Source: Paratrimastix pyriformis (taxonomy: Eukaryota > Preaxostyla > Paratrimastigidae). Taken from it: a stretch of 64,000 bases of DNA. Below are positions 34,632 to 45,475 of this stretch, piece by piece; the stretch's first letter is position 1; each line of letters opens with the position of its first letter. Location of the stretch: the NCBI GenBank assembly GCA_027972325.1, contig JAPMOS010000002.1, forward strand, positions 966,001 through 1,030,000. The letters run 5' to 3'. The position numbers and the translations under genes are program-made. The notes below the pieces were generated by a model that did not search any database, was not told where the DNA came from, and saw only the letters and a list, made by a program, of their open reading frames with translations.

Positions 34632-36857
34632 CGGACCCTCGAGGATGGCTCCCAGGCAGCTCAGGGCCCGTGCCCGCACGACGGCCGACCGGTCGGACAT
34701 GCGCCCCAGCAGCCGGCCCAGCAGCCGCTTGAGGGCGGCCTCGTTGGGGTCCGGGCCAACAGGGGCGGCCCCCCCGGCCGCGGCCAGCAGAGAGGCGGGC
34801 GGGCACTTGTCCAGCAGCACCGGCATATACTGGGCCAACAGCTCCGTGGCCAGCGTCCTGCCACCGCCCCAAGAGCACGACCCCCAGCGCCCCCGACCGA
34901 CGGTGAGGCGCGAGGAGGACGCCCAGCAGCGAGGAGGGAAGAGCCGCCAACGGCAGCGGGTGGGCAGAGGCAGAGGGGTGTGAAAATCAGGGGGCCGGAC
35001 GGACCTGAGCGCGGGCTTCTTCTCCTGGACGAGGTCCCCCAGGAAGGCCCCCAGGTAGGGCCCGTAGGCCGGGGGCAGCACCCCCGCCAGCCGGATGGCC
35101 ACCCCCACCGCGGCCGCCCGGTGGTCGCTGAAGGCGGGCGCCCGGAGGCAGACCCGCTCGCAGAGGACCGCCGCCCCGTCGCAGATGGTGCGCGCGAAGG
35201 GGCCCAGGGGCGCCCCGGCGTCGTCCAGCGGGGGCGGATCGAGCGGCAGCGGGTCCAGGACCAGGGCAAGCGCATCGCCGTCATCCCCCCCGGTGGCAGC
35301 CGCGTCGGGGCTCTCCTCCTCCTCCTCCTCCGGCTCCTCGCCGCCCGCCTCGTCATCGTCGCTCGCCTCCGCTCGGGCAGCGGGCCCCTTCCGCTTGGCG
35401 GGCCCCTTGACCTTCCTGCTCTTGGGGCCGGCCGCCGGCTCCTCATCCTCATCGCCGCTTCCGCCCTGGCCTTCGTCCTCATCGTCGTCACCCGTCTTCC
35501 TCTTGGTGGCCTTCTTGCGGCCCCCCTTGGCGGGTGCCTTGCGGGCCTTGGGCGCCGCGCCGCGTTTGGGCTTGGCGGCCGCTGCGGCACCACCACGGCG
35601 CGGGGGAGGCTCGGCAAAGGTCCCATCGGCAACCTGCCCCCAAGCACAGGCCCCGCACCAACCCGCCCCGACCGGTCCAACCCGAACGTCAGGGTGATGA
35701 GGCAGACTGTTCCTCCGGGGGGCGATGCACCGACCATTTTCTGGTTGCCCTCGAGGGCCCGCCCGACCAGGTCGGTCACGAGGCGGAGGGCGTCCTGCTG
35801 GGCCCGCTGGGCCCGCTTGGAGAGCTGCGCCCCCACCAGGCCCCCTGCGCCCACCGACCAGGCAGTGTCAGCCAGTACCACTGACATCGGAGGAGAGGCG
35901 CGGCTCGCCCTGCCCGATGGGGCCGCCAAGAAGAGGAGGCCGCCTGGTGCGGACCGGTGGTGGCCGTGAGGGCAGGCAGCAGCCCGTGCATGAGGTGCGG
36001 GGCCAGGGTCTGCACATAGCCGTGCAACCCGCTGCTGAGCAGGCACCAAGCGGCCTCGCTGGCCAGGGTGGCAGCTCCCGAGGAGATCTCCACGCTCGCG
36101 GCTATCACCAGGGAACATAAGCCACGCATGGTCGACGGTCGGGGGAAGGGGACGGACCCAGGGCATCGAGGGTGTGGGCAAGGGCGTCCGAGTATGGACG
36201 GAAGGAAAACAGCCTCAGCACAGGGGCCAGGCGGGCCAACAGGGTGCTCGCTCCGGCTTGGGCGGGGCTCTGCGCGCACGGGAGTGAGGAAATGAGTGGG
36301 GGGGGGGGTCGGCAGACATCCTCGAGCTCCTTTCGGGCACCCCTGGCTCCCTTCTTCCGTTTTGCGGGACCTACAGAAGGAAAACAAGACCTTAAGAAAG
36401 GAACCCGACACAGAAGCAGACCTTCCTCGGGGACGCCGCCTTTATCCCGAAGCATCAGTAAATTGAGAACTTTTCGATAAAAAATCGGGTGGAAAACATC
36501 TGTCGAATAGCTGCGAGACGTTGCCAATTCAAGAAGACGGAGATACACGGCTCCTGCCGTGTAGGCGTTCTCGCCGGCATTCTCAATGAAGGTGCTCAAA
36601 ACAAGGAGAAATGCGTTCCACTCTCCGCGGGCAGCCTTTTCATGGAAGAAGACTACAAGTTCATCGGCCAAGGGCTCCGGGATTTTGGCGGCGAGAACCG
36701 CACGCGCGAACATGGCAAAATGATTGACATTGACAACATTCAAGCAGAACTCACTGAATGCGTGAGTGTCAACGTCTGAGTCTCCGCATAGGATTTGTGT
36801 TACCGCTTCATTCGTGAGGTTTGGAAGCTCGGCGATCGCAGGACGGAAAGCATCCAT
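26544..36857 (-). CDS. NCAPD3: Condensin II HEAT-repeat subunit D3
   Basis: ATG at 36857 (MDAFRPAIAELPNLTNEAVT), stop TAG at 26544-26546. It is a non-SMC HEAT subunit of condensin II, which compacts mitotic chromosomes with SMC2/SMC4. Diagnostic stretches: LRMNALMVLCELCSHHTALA with DRYVPQLAARLQDEAPLIRH (30.75-30.6 kb, Cnd1 core); EDFVKWRGPVLFHML (30.45 kb), matching human EEFVKWKGSLFFRF; HMAENVLPVFIELKHILQAR (28.2 kb), matching FIENIIPIIISLKTVLEK; DRQLATELTYDMR (27.88 kb), matching DKQLASELEYDM; and near the end LPSPDQPPPQRQWNV, matching LPDKPPPQPQQWNV. Some 20 short exons are spread over 10.3 kb; introns hold many simple repeats and C/G homopolymers. The final intron (phase 0, donor GTCTGT) gives the basic tail TRVFRKRSAR. 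The first exon is AT-rich, the rest GC-rich. Identity is firm; individual exon ends are not all resolved. Confidence 0.9.
29242..29296. repeat. CATGCC hexanucleotide repeat in NCAPD3
   Basis: About nine copies of CCCATG/CATGCC. The unit length is a multiple of three and lies beside an exon, so exon or intron status depends on the exact splice site. Confidence 0.85.
29722..29850. repeat. CAGA tetranucleotide microsatellite
   Basis: More than 20 CAGA units with a few CAGG variants, next to a 37-nt G run (29857-29893), all within an NCAPD3 intron. Confidence 0.9.
32307..32367. repeat. GGTCAT hexanucleotide microsatellite
   Basis: About ten GGTCAT units in an NCAPD3 intron. Confidence 0.88.
32933..32972. 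repeat. GGGGCT hexanucleotide microsatellite
   Basis: Six to seven GGGGCT units in an NCAPD3 intron. Confidence 0.85.
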
Positions 36858-36909
36858 TCAGATCGCCTTTGAAAAAAAAAGCGAGCTTCCTCAACCGGAG
36901 GATCAATTG

Positions 36910-37931
36910 TCATTTGGGCAGGCACTCTTGAATCATTCTTGATGTATATGTTCTTGTTCGGTACCAAAAGAGTTTGGGAAAGTTAAGACAAATAGCAAGC
37001 ATATTCTCGTCGTGATGAGCTCGTGGGAAGCGGTGAGCTTGGGATGTGGTGGCCACAGGCACTCTCTTGAATCTGGACGTGCGTACTCTTTGGCTCTGAA
37101 TCCGACGAATACAGATCGGCAGCAACTTGTCGTTCTGCACAAATCAAAAATCGGGGGGGGGGGGGGGGGGGGATATTGGAAGCGGGGTGGGGGTGGTGGG
37201 GTTGTCTCTGTTCTGCCAGATAACAACCGAGCCCAGGGGTCCTCGAGAAATGAGCGGACGACGGGCAACGGAACCGACCCCAGGTGAAGAAGCGGATGCC
37301 CCGGAGTCACAATTGTGAGGGGGGTCGCTGGCGCTGGGGGAGTGGGCTGGGTGGGGCACTGGTGTTGTGGAGCTTGAACCGCCTCTGCTGGAGGTGTCTC
37401 TGGCGGGGGATTGCTCCCTCCTGTGGTTGGTGCCGGCGGGTGGGGCGCTGGCTGTGCTTGTTGCGGCTGAGGCGGGACAAAACAAGGAGGGAGCCCGTGT
37501 TGCTGTTCCAGGGAGGCCCATGGATTCTCCAGGAAGGAGACGAGTACAAAGTTGGGGATGCCCTTCAAGTGGCCGCCTCCGTTCGGGCCGGTGAAGAATG
37601 ACGGGCGAGCCGCCTGTGTGGACTGCGGGGGGCGAGGTCCTCCTGCTGGGCTTTGGAACGTCTGCCTCGGTCTCCCGCTTTGTCCCGACCCAGGAGGCCC
37701 GCCGAAACGTTTTTGTGGGAGCATCGTCATCGGAGGTGGTGGAACATTATGGAAGGCAGGTCGGGGTTGGAAGGGCCCCCGGCTGGACATCATCATTGCC
37801 GGTTGTTGTGGCGGCGGGGGCGCGAAATTTTGGTATGGCCCTCGGGAATATTGAAACGGTGGACGTGGCGCAGTGTTTTGTGCGAAGCTTTGAGGCGGAA
37901 AAGGCACGAAAGGGTTCATTTGAGGCTGCAT
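36910..37931 (-). CDS. Pro-rich protein with two TTDN1/MPLKIP-like motifs
   Basis: ATG at 37931 (MQPQMNPFVPFPPQSFAQNT). The N-terminus is a low-complexity Pro/Gln/Arg/Gly-rich region with FQYSRGPYQNF-type aromatic spacers. Two copies of a short motif then follow: VLVSFLENPWASLEQQ and VVRSFLEDPWARLL. The human TTDN1 (MPLKIP) family is likewise a Gly/Pro/Arg-rich low-complexity protein with a conserved MLEDPWAGLEP motif near its end, so I suggest a TTDN1-like protein; that family is tied to transcription and lariat-intron processing. A C run at 37156-37172 may mark an intron before a last basic exon. Read through, the frame stops at 36933; with an exon after CAG it stops at 36910. The 3' end is therefore uncertain. 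The gene is head to head with the EF-hand gene, 37 bp between ATGs. Confidence 0.5.
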
Positions 37932-37968
37932 TGCGCCAGGGTTCTTGATCCTCGCTTTCAGTTCCTTT
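37932..37968. promoter_or_regulatory. 37-bp divergent start-codon interval
   Basis: The ATG codons of the TTDN1-like gene (37931, leftward) and the EF-hand gene (37969, rightward) are 37 bp apart. No core promoter pair fits this space without overlapping coding sequence, so the transcripts probably overlap or one start lies further in. Confidence 0.55.
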
Positions 37969-38640
37969 ATGGCAACGGCCCCGCCTCCGGGTGGGGATCA
38001 ACCGCCAAGTTACACACCAGAAGAGGTTTCCGAATTTATGGCCGCCTTTAATTTTTTCGATCAGAGTCTGCCAGCCCTGTTTCTCATTGTAAACCATTGT
38101 TCTCCCAGAAAAAGAAGGGAAAATTGCGATCCAGCAATTAGGATCGGTGTTTAGAGCGCTTGGATTTGATCCGGCGGATGCGTCTGCTCTTCACGTTTTC
38201 CTTGGGTCATCTCCCTTTCTCAGGAAGATCCAGAATCTGCTTGAAGAAATTAACCTGAAAGACCACCGTTTTGTGGAAGCCGAGGAGTTCATTCGCCTAC
38301 TGGCTCGTCGACGCCCCGAGGTTGATCAGGCCCGGCAGATCAAGGAGTCGTTTGCTATGTCTGCCACCCCGCCGCCCTCCGCCTCTGATCTGTCTGTGGC
38401 CCCAGGTTCGATCTGGACGCCGACAAAGAGGGCGTTCCTCGCCGCGGATTTCTCGCTGTGGACGAATTGCGCCGCCTGCTGACCACGACCGGAGACCGGC
38501 TCCCCGACAACGAGGCAGACGAGCTCATCAAGGCCGCCGACCCCTCGGGGCTGGGGTACATCGCCTACGACGCCTTCGTCGAGCAGCAGTTCGCCCCGCC
38601 CCCCAAGAAGAAGAAGGGAAAGAAGAAGAAGAAGAAGTAG
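37969..38640 (+). CDS. Calmodulin-like EF-hand protein with poly-Lys tail
   Basis: ATG at 37969 (MATAPPPGGDQPPSYTPEEV), stop TAG at 38638-38640. Three introns (38066-38108, 38182-38223, 38359-38405), all with GTCTGC donors, split the EF-hand core exactly where homology demands. The spliced protein reads EEVSEFMAAFNFFDQKKEGK, IQQLGSVFRALGFDPADARK, VEAEEFIRLLARRRPEVDQ, MFDLDADKEGVPRRGFLAVD and AADPSGLGYIAYDAFVEQQF, aligning with all four calmodulin/centrin EF-hands. The loops are poor Ca2+ sites: hand 1 ends in Gln rather than Glu, hand 2 lacks the loop acids, hand 3 carries a four-residue insertion, and hand 4 has Ala at position 12. The C-terminus is PPPKKKKGKKKKKK, likely to bind acidic partners. 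It may be a Ca2+-independent light chain or structural EF-hand protein. Confidence 0.85.
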
Positions 38641-38786
38641 CCGCCACCACCCCGCGCTCTCCATCCCCGCCCTGCCGATCCTCCACTCTCTCTCTCCTCT
38701 CTCTCTCTCGTCTTTTCTCTTCGCCCTGCCGCTGGCTCAGGTCGAGAAGACCGGTGCTGTTGTATTCGCACGCTGTTGCTCTTCGC

Positions 38787-41700
38787 TCAGCCGGGCCCCA
38801 GCGGATGGCACTGGAACCCCTGCCCCACCAGGGCCATCAGGGTCCCCTGCGGGTCGACGGCCAGCCCGCCGAGCTCGCACACCTCCACGGGGGATGCCCC
38901 CTCCAGGCGCAGCTGGAGCCCCTCGGTCGCCTCCAGCCGGGTCAGGGCGGGCCCCCAGCGGCTGGTGTTGGGTGGCACCAGGGGGCGCGGGGCCGGGACG
39001 GGGGTTGCCCGGGCGAGGGCCGGCTGCTGCAGGGCGACCGACCACCGGCACAGGCACTGGTCGCACCCCACCGAGTAGGCCCCCAGTCGCGACAGCGGGG
39101 CGCCCTCGCTTGCTCCCTCGCTTGACCGAGGAGGGACGAAGGCCACGCCTGGGGGGAGGCAATGAGTGGCAGGTGAATGAGCGGGCGCCGAAGACATTGT
39201 CGGAAGGAGGAAGGGCAAGACAGGGCAAGACAGGGCAAGGCGGGGCGGGGCGGGACCTTTGATGGAGGACCCGTGGGCGAGGTCGACCCGGGCCTGAGCC
39301 ACCAGCCCCACCCGGAGGTCCCCAGGGGCAGCCGGGGGGGCCAGGTCGACCAGCTGCACCCCCACGGCCTGGTCGTCCCCGCCGCTCAGCAGCAGGTGGC
39401 GGGTGGGCCCCAGGGGCATCACGGCCAGGGCGTTGACGCCGCACTGGTGGACGTGCAACCGGGCCAGCGGCTCGGTCAGGACGGGGATCGGGGGCAGCGA
39501 GCTGCGCGCGGTGTGGGCCTGCCGGGCCCAGGGCAGGCACCGGCCCAGGGTGTCCGTCAGGTCGAAGTAGAGCGCGTCCCCGCTGGTCGTGCCCAGGACC
39601 AGCACCTGGCGGCGGGGGCGGGAGCCCGCCTCAAGGAGGATCCACTGCAGGCAGAGCACCGGGCCGCAGGAGGCCGGGGCCAGCAGCGCCACCGAGGTGA
39701 ACCACTGCTGGGCCGGGTCGTACAGCAGCACCTTGGCCACGGCCTCCGAGGTGCCCACCGCCAGGGCGAAGAGCCGCCCCTCGGCCTCGGGCGGGGTGGC
39801 GGGGCTCAGCTCGGCCGGCCGGAGGGGATGCCCCGCAGCGCAGAGGATCCGGTACTCGATCGTGCGCCGGGGGCTCCGCGGGGCCTGGGCCGCGATCCGG
39901 CAGTGGGCCGAGGCGGGCATGCCCGTGGCCGGGTCGAGGCGCGGCGTGACCTCCCAGCAGCGCAGCTCCTCGCCGCCCCCCGCCGTGACCACCAGGTGGG
40001 TCAGGCCAGCCGCCCCGCCCGGCAGCGGGACCGATCCCAGCACGGCCACCGCCCGGATGGAGCTGGCGTGACCCTCCATGAGGGCCAGCGGGGCCGGGGC
40101 CCGCCCGGGCAGCAGGGCCGTCAGCCGGGCGGTGGTGTCCTCCGAGCCGGTCACCAGGATGTGCCCTCGCTGGCCCGGGGCGGCCGGCAGGAAGCAGCCC
40201 GACAGGATCTCGAGCCCATGGTGCGCAGGCAGCAGCGAGACGTGCTCCACGGCCGGGCAGGTCGGCGGGGGCGGGACGGCCGACGATGGGGCGGCAGCGG
40301 GGGGCTCCCAGAGCCGGAACCGGCGGACCTGGAGGGCCTTCTCGTACCAGAAGACGTATGCGAGAGTGCCCGCCGAGGGGTCGACCGAGTAGGCGAAGGG
40401 CCGCTTGTACCCGTAGGCGCACAGGGTCAGGGCAGGCAAGTTGTGGGTCAGGTTCCACACCACAAAGTTGGCCGTCTTGAAGCCCAGCAGGAGGGTCTCC
40501 CCGCCCGGGGTGCGCACCGCCTCCAGGGGCGCCCCCAGGTGCTTGTCGGGGTGCTGGGCCTCGACCTTCAGGGCGGCAGCAGCTGGGCTCGTCGACCCGG
40601 CCTGGGACAGCGCGATCCGGTAGGTGTTGACGTGGCTGTTGCCCCCGTACGAGAGCACCACGTTGGGGTCGGTGGGCTCGGCACCGAAGTGCCCCGGCGC
40701 CGAGGGCACCCCCGAGTTGCCGCCGTCTGTGGGCGGGTACTGGAGCCACATCACAGGGCACTTGCCGTGGGCCCGCCCCAGGGACACCAGCGGCTCGGCG
40801 GTCGGGGCCGCCCCCCCGGGGCAGGGTGGGTCGCGGGGGAACATGGTCAGCCCGCCCGCCACGTCCCCGCAGAGCAGCATCGGGCAGGGAGCGCCCTCGG
40901 CCGTGCGGGCCATGGAGGCCACGCAGCATGTCGTGAAGGGGGCCCGGTCGCCGGGCCGGCAATAAGTGCACAGCGGCCTTGGGTCGGCCTGTGGGGCCGG
41001 GGGCAGCCGACCATCATCGGGGCGCGCGGCGGGGGTGGCCGGGGCCAGGTCGACGTGCCAGCGGCGGAGCTGGTCCCCGGTGGCGGAGCTGTAGATGTCG
41101 GCCGTCCCGTCGGCGGGCAGGTGGACCAACTGGACGGCCGCCTCGTGGGCACGCCACTTGCGTCGGCCCGTCACCACCAGCGGGCCCGCCCCAACAGCGG
41201 TACCAGGGCGGCACCGGGCGAGACCCAGGGCCGTCAGGCAGCCGCTGCTGTCGCCCAGGACCAGCGAGATTGCAGGGGCATCGGCGCCCTCGCCCTTCTC
41301 GGGGGCGTCCCGACAGAGGGCCGCCGACGCTGCCATGGCGATGAAGGCCGCCGCGGGGTCCGAGTGGACGCAGGTCCACGGGATCGCGCCTCCCTGGGCA
41401 GGGCCGCCGGGGGACCGGTGGAGGGCCTCGGCGGGGATGGCGTAGAGGAAGCCCCGGTTGGTGGCCGCCAGGAGCACCCGGCCCTGGTCTACGAAGACGC
41501 ACGCCTTCACGAACTCCGGCCGGGCCGCGGGCGTGGGGCCGGCCTCGTCTTCCTGTGGCAGGGCCAGGCTGCCTTCGGAGATGAGGGCGCCCTGCCCCCG
41601 GGGGGCCTCAGCGCTGCTCGCGGGGGCAGCCGGACCGGGGCCGGGTGCCGCGTCGACATCCCCAGGGCCCGCGCGGCAGCGGTCGAGGAGGTTGTGCAGG

Positions 41701-43060
41701 TCCCAGAGCCTGAGGGCGCCGTCGTTGCCCCCGGTGGCCAGCTGGGTCTCGTCGGGGCTGAGCGCCCCCGCCCAGACGTGCTTGCCGGCGTGGCCCTCCA
41801 GGGTGGCCAGGCAGCGGCCCCCCGCCCGGTCCCACACCCGGGCCGTGGCGTCCTGGCTGCAGGAGACGGCAAGCCGGCGCGACAGGCGTCCATCCCAGAG
41901 GCGACCTGCGGAAGACATGAGTTTGCGTGCCTGTGCGTGCGTGTGTTTGTGTGTGTGTGGGGGGGGGGGGGGGGGGGGGGGGGGGTCTCGGACCGAGGTG
42001 GCCCTCGGCAGTCTGTACCACCGCGCCGCCCTGCAGATCGGGGTTGATCCGCCAGAGGCGCATGGTGCGGTCCTCGGCCGCCGCGCAGAGGAGCGGCAAA
42101 GGGGCGCCGCGGCAGGGGCAGGGGAGCCCCTCCTCCCAGCTGAGACGAAAGATGGACCCCACCCGGGCCGGCAGCCGGCCCAGGACGCGCCCACCCGTGG
42201 GGCCAAAGGGCGCCCAGAGGAGAATCTCGTTGCGGACCGTCCCGCAGGCGATGACAAGCTGTGGAACCACGGGGCGGGGCGGGGCGGGGCGAGGCGGTGG
42301 GGCGGACGACCGGATGAATGCGGATGGGATCGGGAGGGCGGGGGCAAACCTGGTCGAAGGCCCCCATGGCCATCGAGAAGAGCGAGCACCGCTCCTCGCA
42401 GGGCACGGCACCCAGGAAGACCGGGTGCAGCCTGGCCCTGGCCGCAGGGGGCGACGATGGCGGCGGGGCGACCAGGCTCCAGGCCTCGACCCGGTTGTGG
42501 GAGAAGCCCACCGCCAGGATGGGGTATTCCCCCGCGGCCGGGAAGCCGGTCCTGTAGGCGGCGGCCAGGCCCGCGTGGGAGGGGAGCCACGGGCCGATGA
42601 GGGCCGCGTCGAGGAGCCAGTCGACCAGGGCCAGGTCCACCAGCGGCCGCAGAGAGAAGCACACCGAGGGGCCGGCCCGCCCCTCCATGAGGGTCCGTGG
42701 GGGGTACTCCATCCAGAGGTAGGGGGAGGATTGTTTTGGAGGGGGAGAAGAAGGCGCCGCAGTCGGGGTGAGGATGAGCTCAAGAACGGCCACCCGGAAT
42801 GAGCCCGAACAGGTGATGTAAAAACGAGTGGGAGAGTCGCCGGTCACTGGTGGAGTTGGAGTGACGCGTATTTGGTGGATGTTGACCCCACGCAGGACGA
42901 GGGCCGAGAAAACGACGCACTTTTTGAGACTATCAAAAAGATGCAGGACGGGGCCCTGTCCCGCGAGGAGGAACGGGAGTTGCCCCACCCAAGCCGATGC
43001 GAACACAGGTCCAACAAAGTGCGTAAGGGACTCCGGAGGAGGTTTTCCTTCTTCCTGCAT
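38787..43060 (-). CDS. WDR6: WDR6 homologue, tRNA 2'-O-methylation WD40 protein
   Basis: Chosen ATG 43060 (MQEEGKPPPESLTHFVGPVF), stop TGA at 38787-38789. WDR6 (yeast Rtt10/Trm734) is the WD40 partner of FTSJ1/Trm7, which methylates the wobble ribose of tRNAs. Diagnostic pieces: ETLLLGFKTANFVVWNLTHN (human MVILGFHANEFVVWNP), HILVTGSEDTTARLTALLPG (human DIVITCSEDTTVCVLALP), HASSIRAVAVLG, HLVVTAGGGEELRCWEV, and near the end HQCGVNALAVMPLGPTRHLL with LLSGGDDQAVGVQLVDLA. N-terminal WD repeats include CSQDATARVWDRAGGRCLAT and LATGGNDGALRLWDLHN. Introns occur near 42.3, 42.0-41.9 (with a 27-nt C run on the coding strand) and 39.26-39.15 kb. Most of the protein lies in one large exon. The true start could lie in an upstream exon, since the frame stays open past 43060. 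The gene converges on the EF-hand gene, 146 bp apart. Confidence 0.88.
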
Positions 43061-43254
43061 GCGGGCACAGCGGCACGCCACAAGAACCCCTTTGACAGCG
43101 CAGGCAGGGTCCTCCTCGTGGGCGAAGATCTGATGTACAACAAAGAAAAAAGAAACGCGAACAAAAGCACTCGGCACAGCGGTGCATATGGAAAAAACAA
43201 CACGGGGGGGGGGGGGGGGGGGGGGGGGGGTCAATCGCCAGAAGGCAAACACTA

Positions 43255-45475
43255 TCACCTCGCGCCGCCGCTCCGGGGAGTGCTCGAAGTGTAGATGGAC
43301 GGCAGGGTTCCTGGACGAGTGCTCGTTGCACTGTCTTCTTCGAACCTACGGGGGGAGGGAGATGGAGGCGGCGTGAGCCCGGGGCCAGGGCCGCACTGCC
43401 CAGGTGACCTTCGCCGTGCGGTCCGGGTGCCGCTGGGGGTGCCCACGGGGCGTGGGGCCCGTGGCATGGGGAGCGGCTGGCCGTAGGCCGATGTGGCCGT
43501 CCGAAGGGAGGAAGGCGGTGGCGGGGTGGACTGGGCCGCGCTGACCGTGCGCGGCTTGACGGGTGAGGCTGATCCCAGCGGCCACCCGAGGGAGATGTTT
43601 ACCCACCATGAGAGCGAGTCGCAGGGGGATGGGAGTGGCGGCGGCGGGGGGTGGGGACGGACCGACGGTCAGTGCCGAGAGGGCGCGGGTCGCCGACCCG
43701 ACCGAGTCGCGCCGGGGTGGAGGGCTGCCCGCAGGGGGCGGGGCACCCCCTTCCACCTGCGAGAGCAGCCCAATTTTCCTGCGGATCTTCTGAACCTGGG
43801 CCGTGTAGGCCTCCTCTTGCACCTGGGGGCAGAACGGGAGGGAGGGTGAGGGCCCCCCAAGGGCAGCGGACTGACCTGCTGCAAGTAGCGGTGCCGAGAG
43901 CTCAGCCTGCGCCCAAAACACGCATCCCCATCCCAGATGGTGAGGGCTGAGCGAGGCCGGTCTGGGGCGCGCAGACTCTTTGTAGGCGTTCTCGCGCACC
44001 TGCTCGAAGGTGTGGGTACTCTCGTCGACCTTGGCGTGGATGTCGGACATTTCCTTCCGGTGCCGGGCTGCCACCGGGGCCCGGCCGACCCGCCCACCGG
44101 GAGCCGGGTGCCGCCCGCCGATGAGCAACACCATCGCCCCCCTCCTCCGGGGAAGAACAGGAAAATGCGGGTCGGCAGACCGGCCGTCGATTGCTGTAAT
44201 TGGCGGTATCGCGCCCGTGTGATCTCTGTGAAATCTGCCCGCTCCCTGCTTTCCTGTCGGGGAAGTGGTGTGCAACAGCCGGGGGGGGGGGAAATGAGCC
44301 GCGGTTCTCTGAGTTGCCGGTTCCGTCCGGTGGGGGAGGGAGGGAGGGAGGGAGGAGGAGAGGGGCAGCGGACCAGGGCCGACACCTCCTGCTGGACGAC
44401 CTCGGCTTTGTCGTACCTGAGGGCCACGTAAGATGGACGGGATGTGATGGGAGTGTTATGGGGCGGGCAAGGGCGAACGGACTGCTGCAACTGGGTCAGG
44501 GCGCTCAGCTGTTGCCGGAAAGAGAGAAAGGTTGGTCACGAGGGGCGGATGGTGCGAGGCGGGGCGACCTTCTTTTGGAGCTCGAGCAAGGTTCGCGAGG
44601 GGTGGAAGTTCCTGGCCATGGCGTCGGCCTCCTCCTCGACAAGTGCCTGCACCTCCACCATGTGGCGTTGCTAGTGCCGAGGGGGATGAGCCGCGGTGTC
44701 CCGGCGCCAAAGGCACGACGGACCTCGAGGTCGGCGATGAGCTGCCGGCTGCGATTTTGGTGAAGGGCTGCATTTTCGCGCCAGAGGATGTCGAGGTCGT
44801 TCAGGTCCCGCTCGTACCCGCGCTGGCAATGGGAGGATCAGCAGCCGGGTATGGGTAATCTACAGACGTCAAGATCGGCCTGAGCTGCACGCTGCTCGTC
44901 GTAAAGCTCGCGAAGACGTGCCTAATCGGAGGGCTTTTCCAGCGGATGAAACGTGAAAAAAAACGAACGACCTCTTCGATCTTTCGTTTGATGATGATGA
45001 TGGCCTGCGCGGCCGCATCGGCGCGCTTAAATTCGCGAGCATCCACTGCCTGAATGCGCCGCTCCTCAAATTCGGCAAGACTTTTCTCCAAGGCCTGCCA
45101 TCTCCAAATAAAGGAAGGCCGATGGAAAAACCAGACCTCTCGATCGGAGAGCCGAGAAACGTCGGACACCGGACCAGGAGCAGAGGGAGATGGTGCCCCA
45201 TTGTGGTCGGCGAACAGGGGAGATTCAGAGGAGAGATTTTGATAAATGATTTGATCGGCGGTGGGACTGGCAGATGAGGTCGGAGCAGATGGTGCCCTTA
45301 CCCGTTTTGATGGACTTTTTGTGGATGGGCGTCGCACCGGGGACACAGAATACGGTGAGGGGCCTTTGACTTGCCTCACTTTCCCGCGAAATATGGTTCT
45401 GTTAAGGGAAAAAAAAAAGACCCCTAATGTGCAGGGGCGAGTCGTGGTACGTGTTTGGGACCGAAGAATCCGCAC
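43255..45475 (-). CDS. Coiled-coil protein, function unknown
   Basis: Eleven or so short exons with consistent phases (donors include GTCGTT, GTCTGT, GTCCGT, GTCCGC, GTCAGT) give a mostly helical protein of about 470 residues. Pieces: ALEKSLAEFEERRIQAVDAR, ARLRELYDEQRAAQADLD, ERDLNDLDILWRENAALHQN, MVEVQALVEEEADAMARNFH, LSALTQLQQYDKAEVVQQEV, MSDIHAKVDESTHTFEQVRE and VQEEAYTAQVQKIRRKIGLL. The C-terminus is Ser/Pro/Arg-rich and ends at a TGA at 43255-43257. The N-terminal third is basic and Ser/Pro-rich. FEERRIQAVDAREFKRADAA resembles a UVR-like or ciliary coiled-coil helix. The initiator is not resolved: the open frame begins at a GTG at 45475, and a CTTAACAG acceptor near 45400 suggests an upstream exon. 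It is head to head with the aquaporin gene. Confidence 0.62.

Noticed and set aside
39177-42047. 956-residue plus-strand open frame
   Set aside because: Antisense shadow of the WDR6 large exon, whose minus-strand frame has clear homology.
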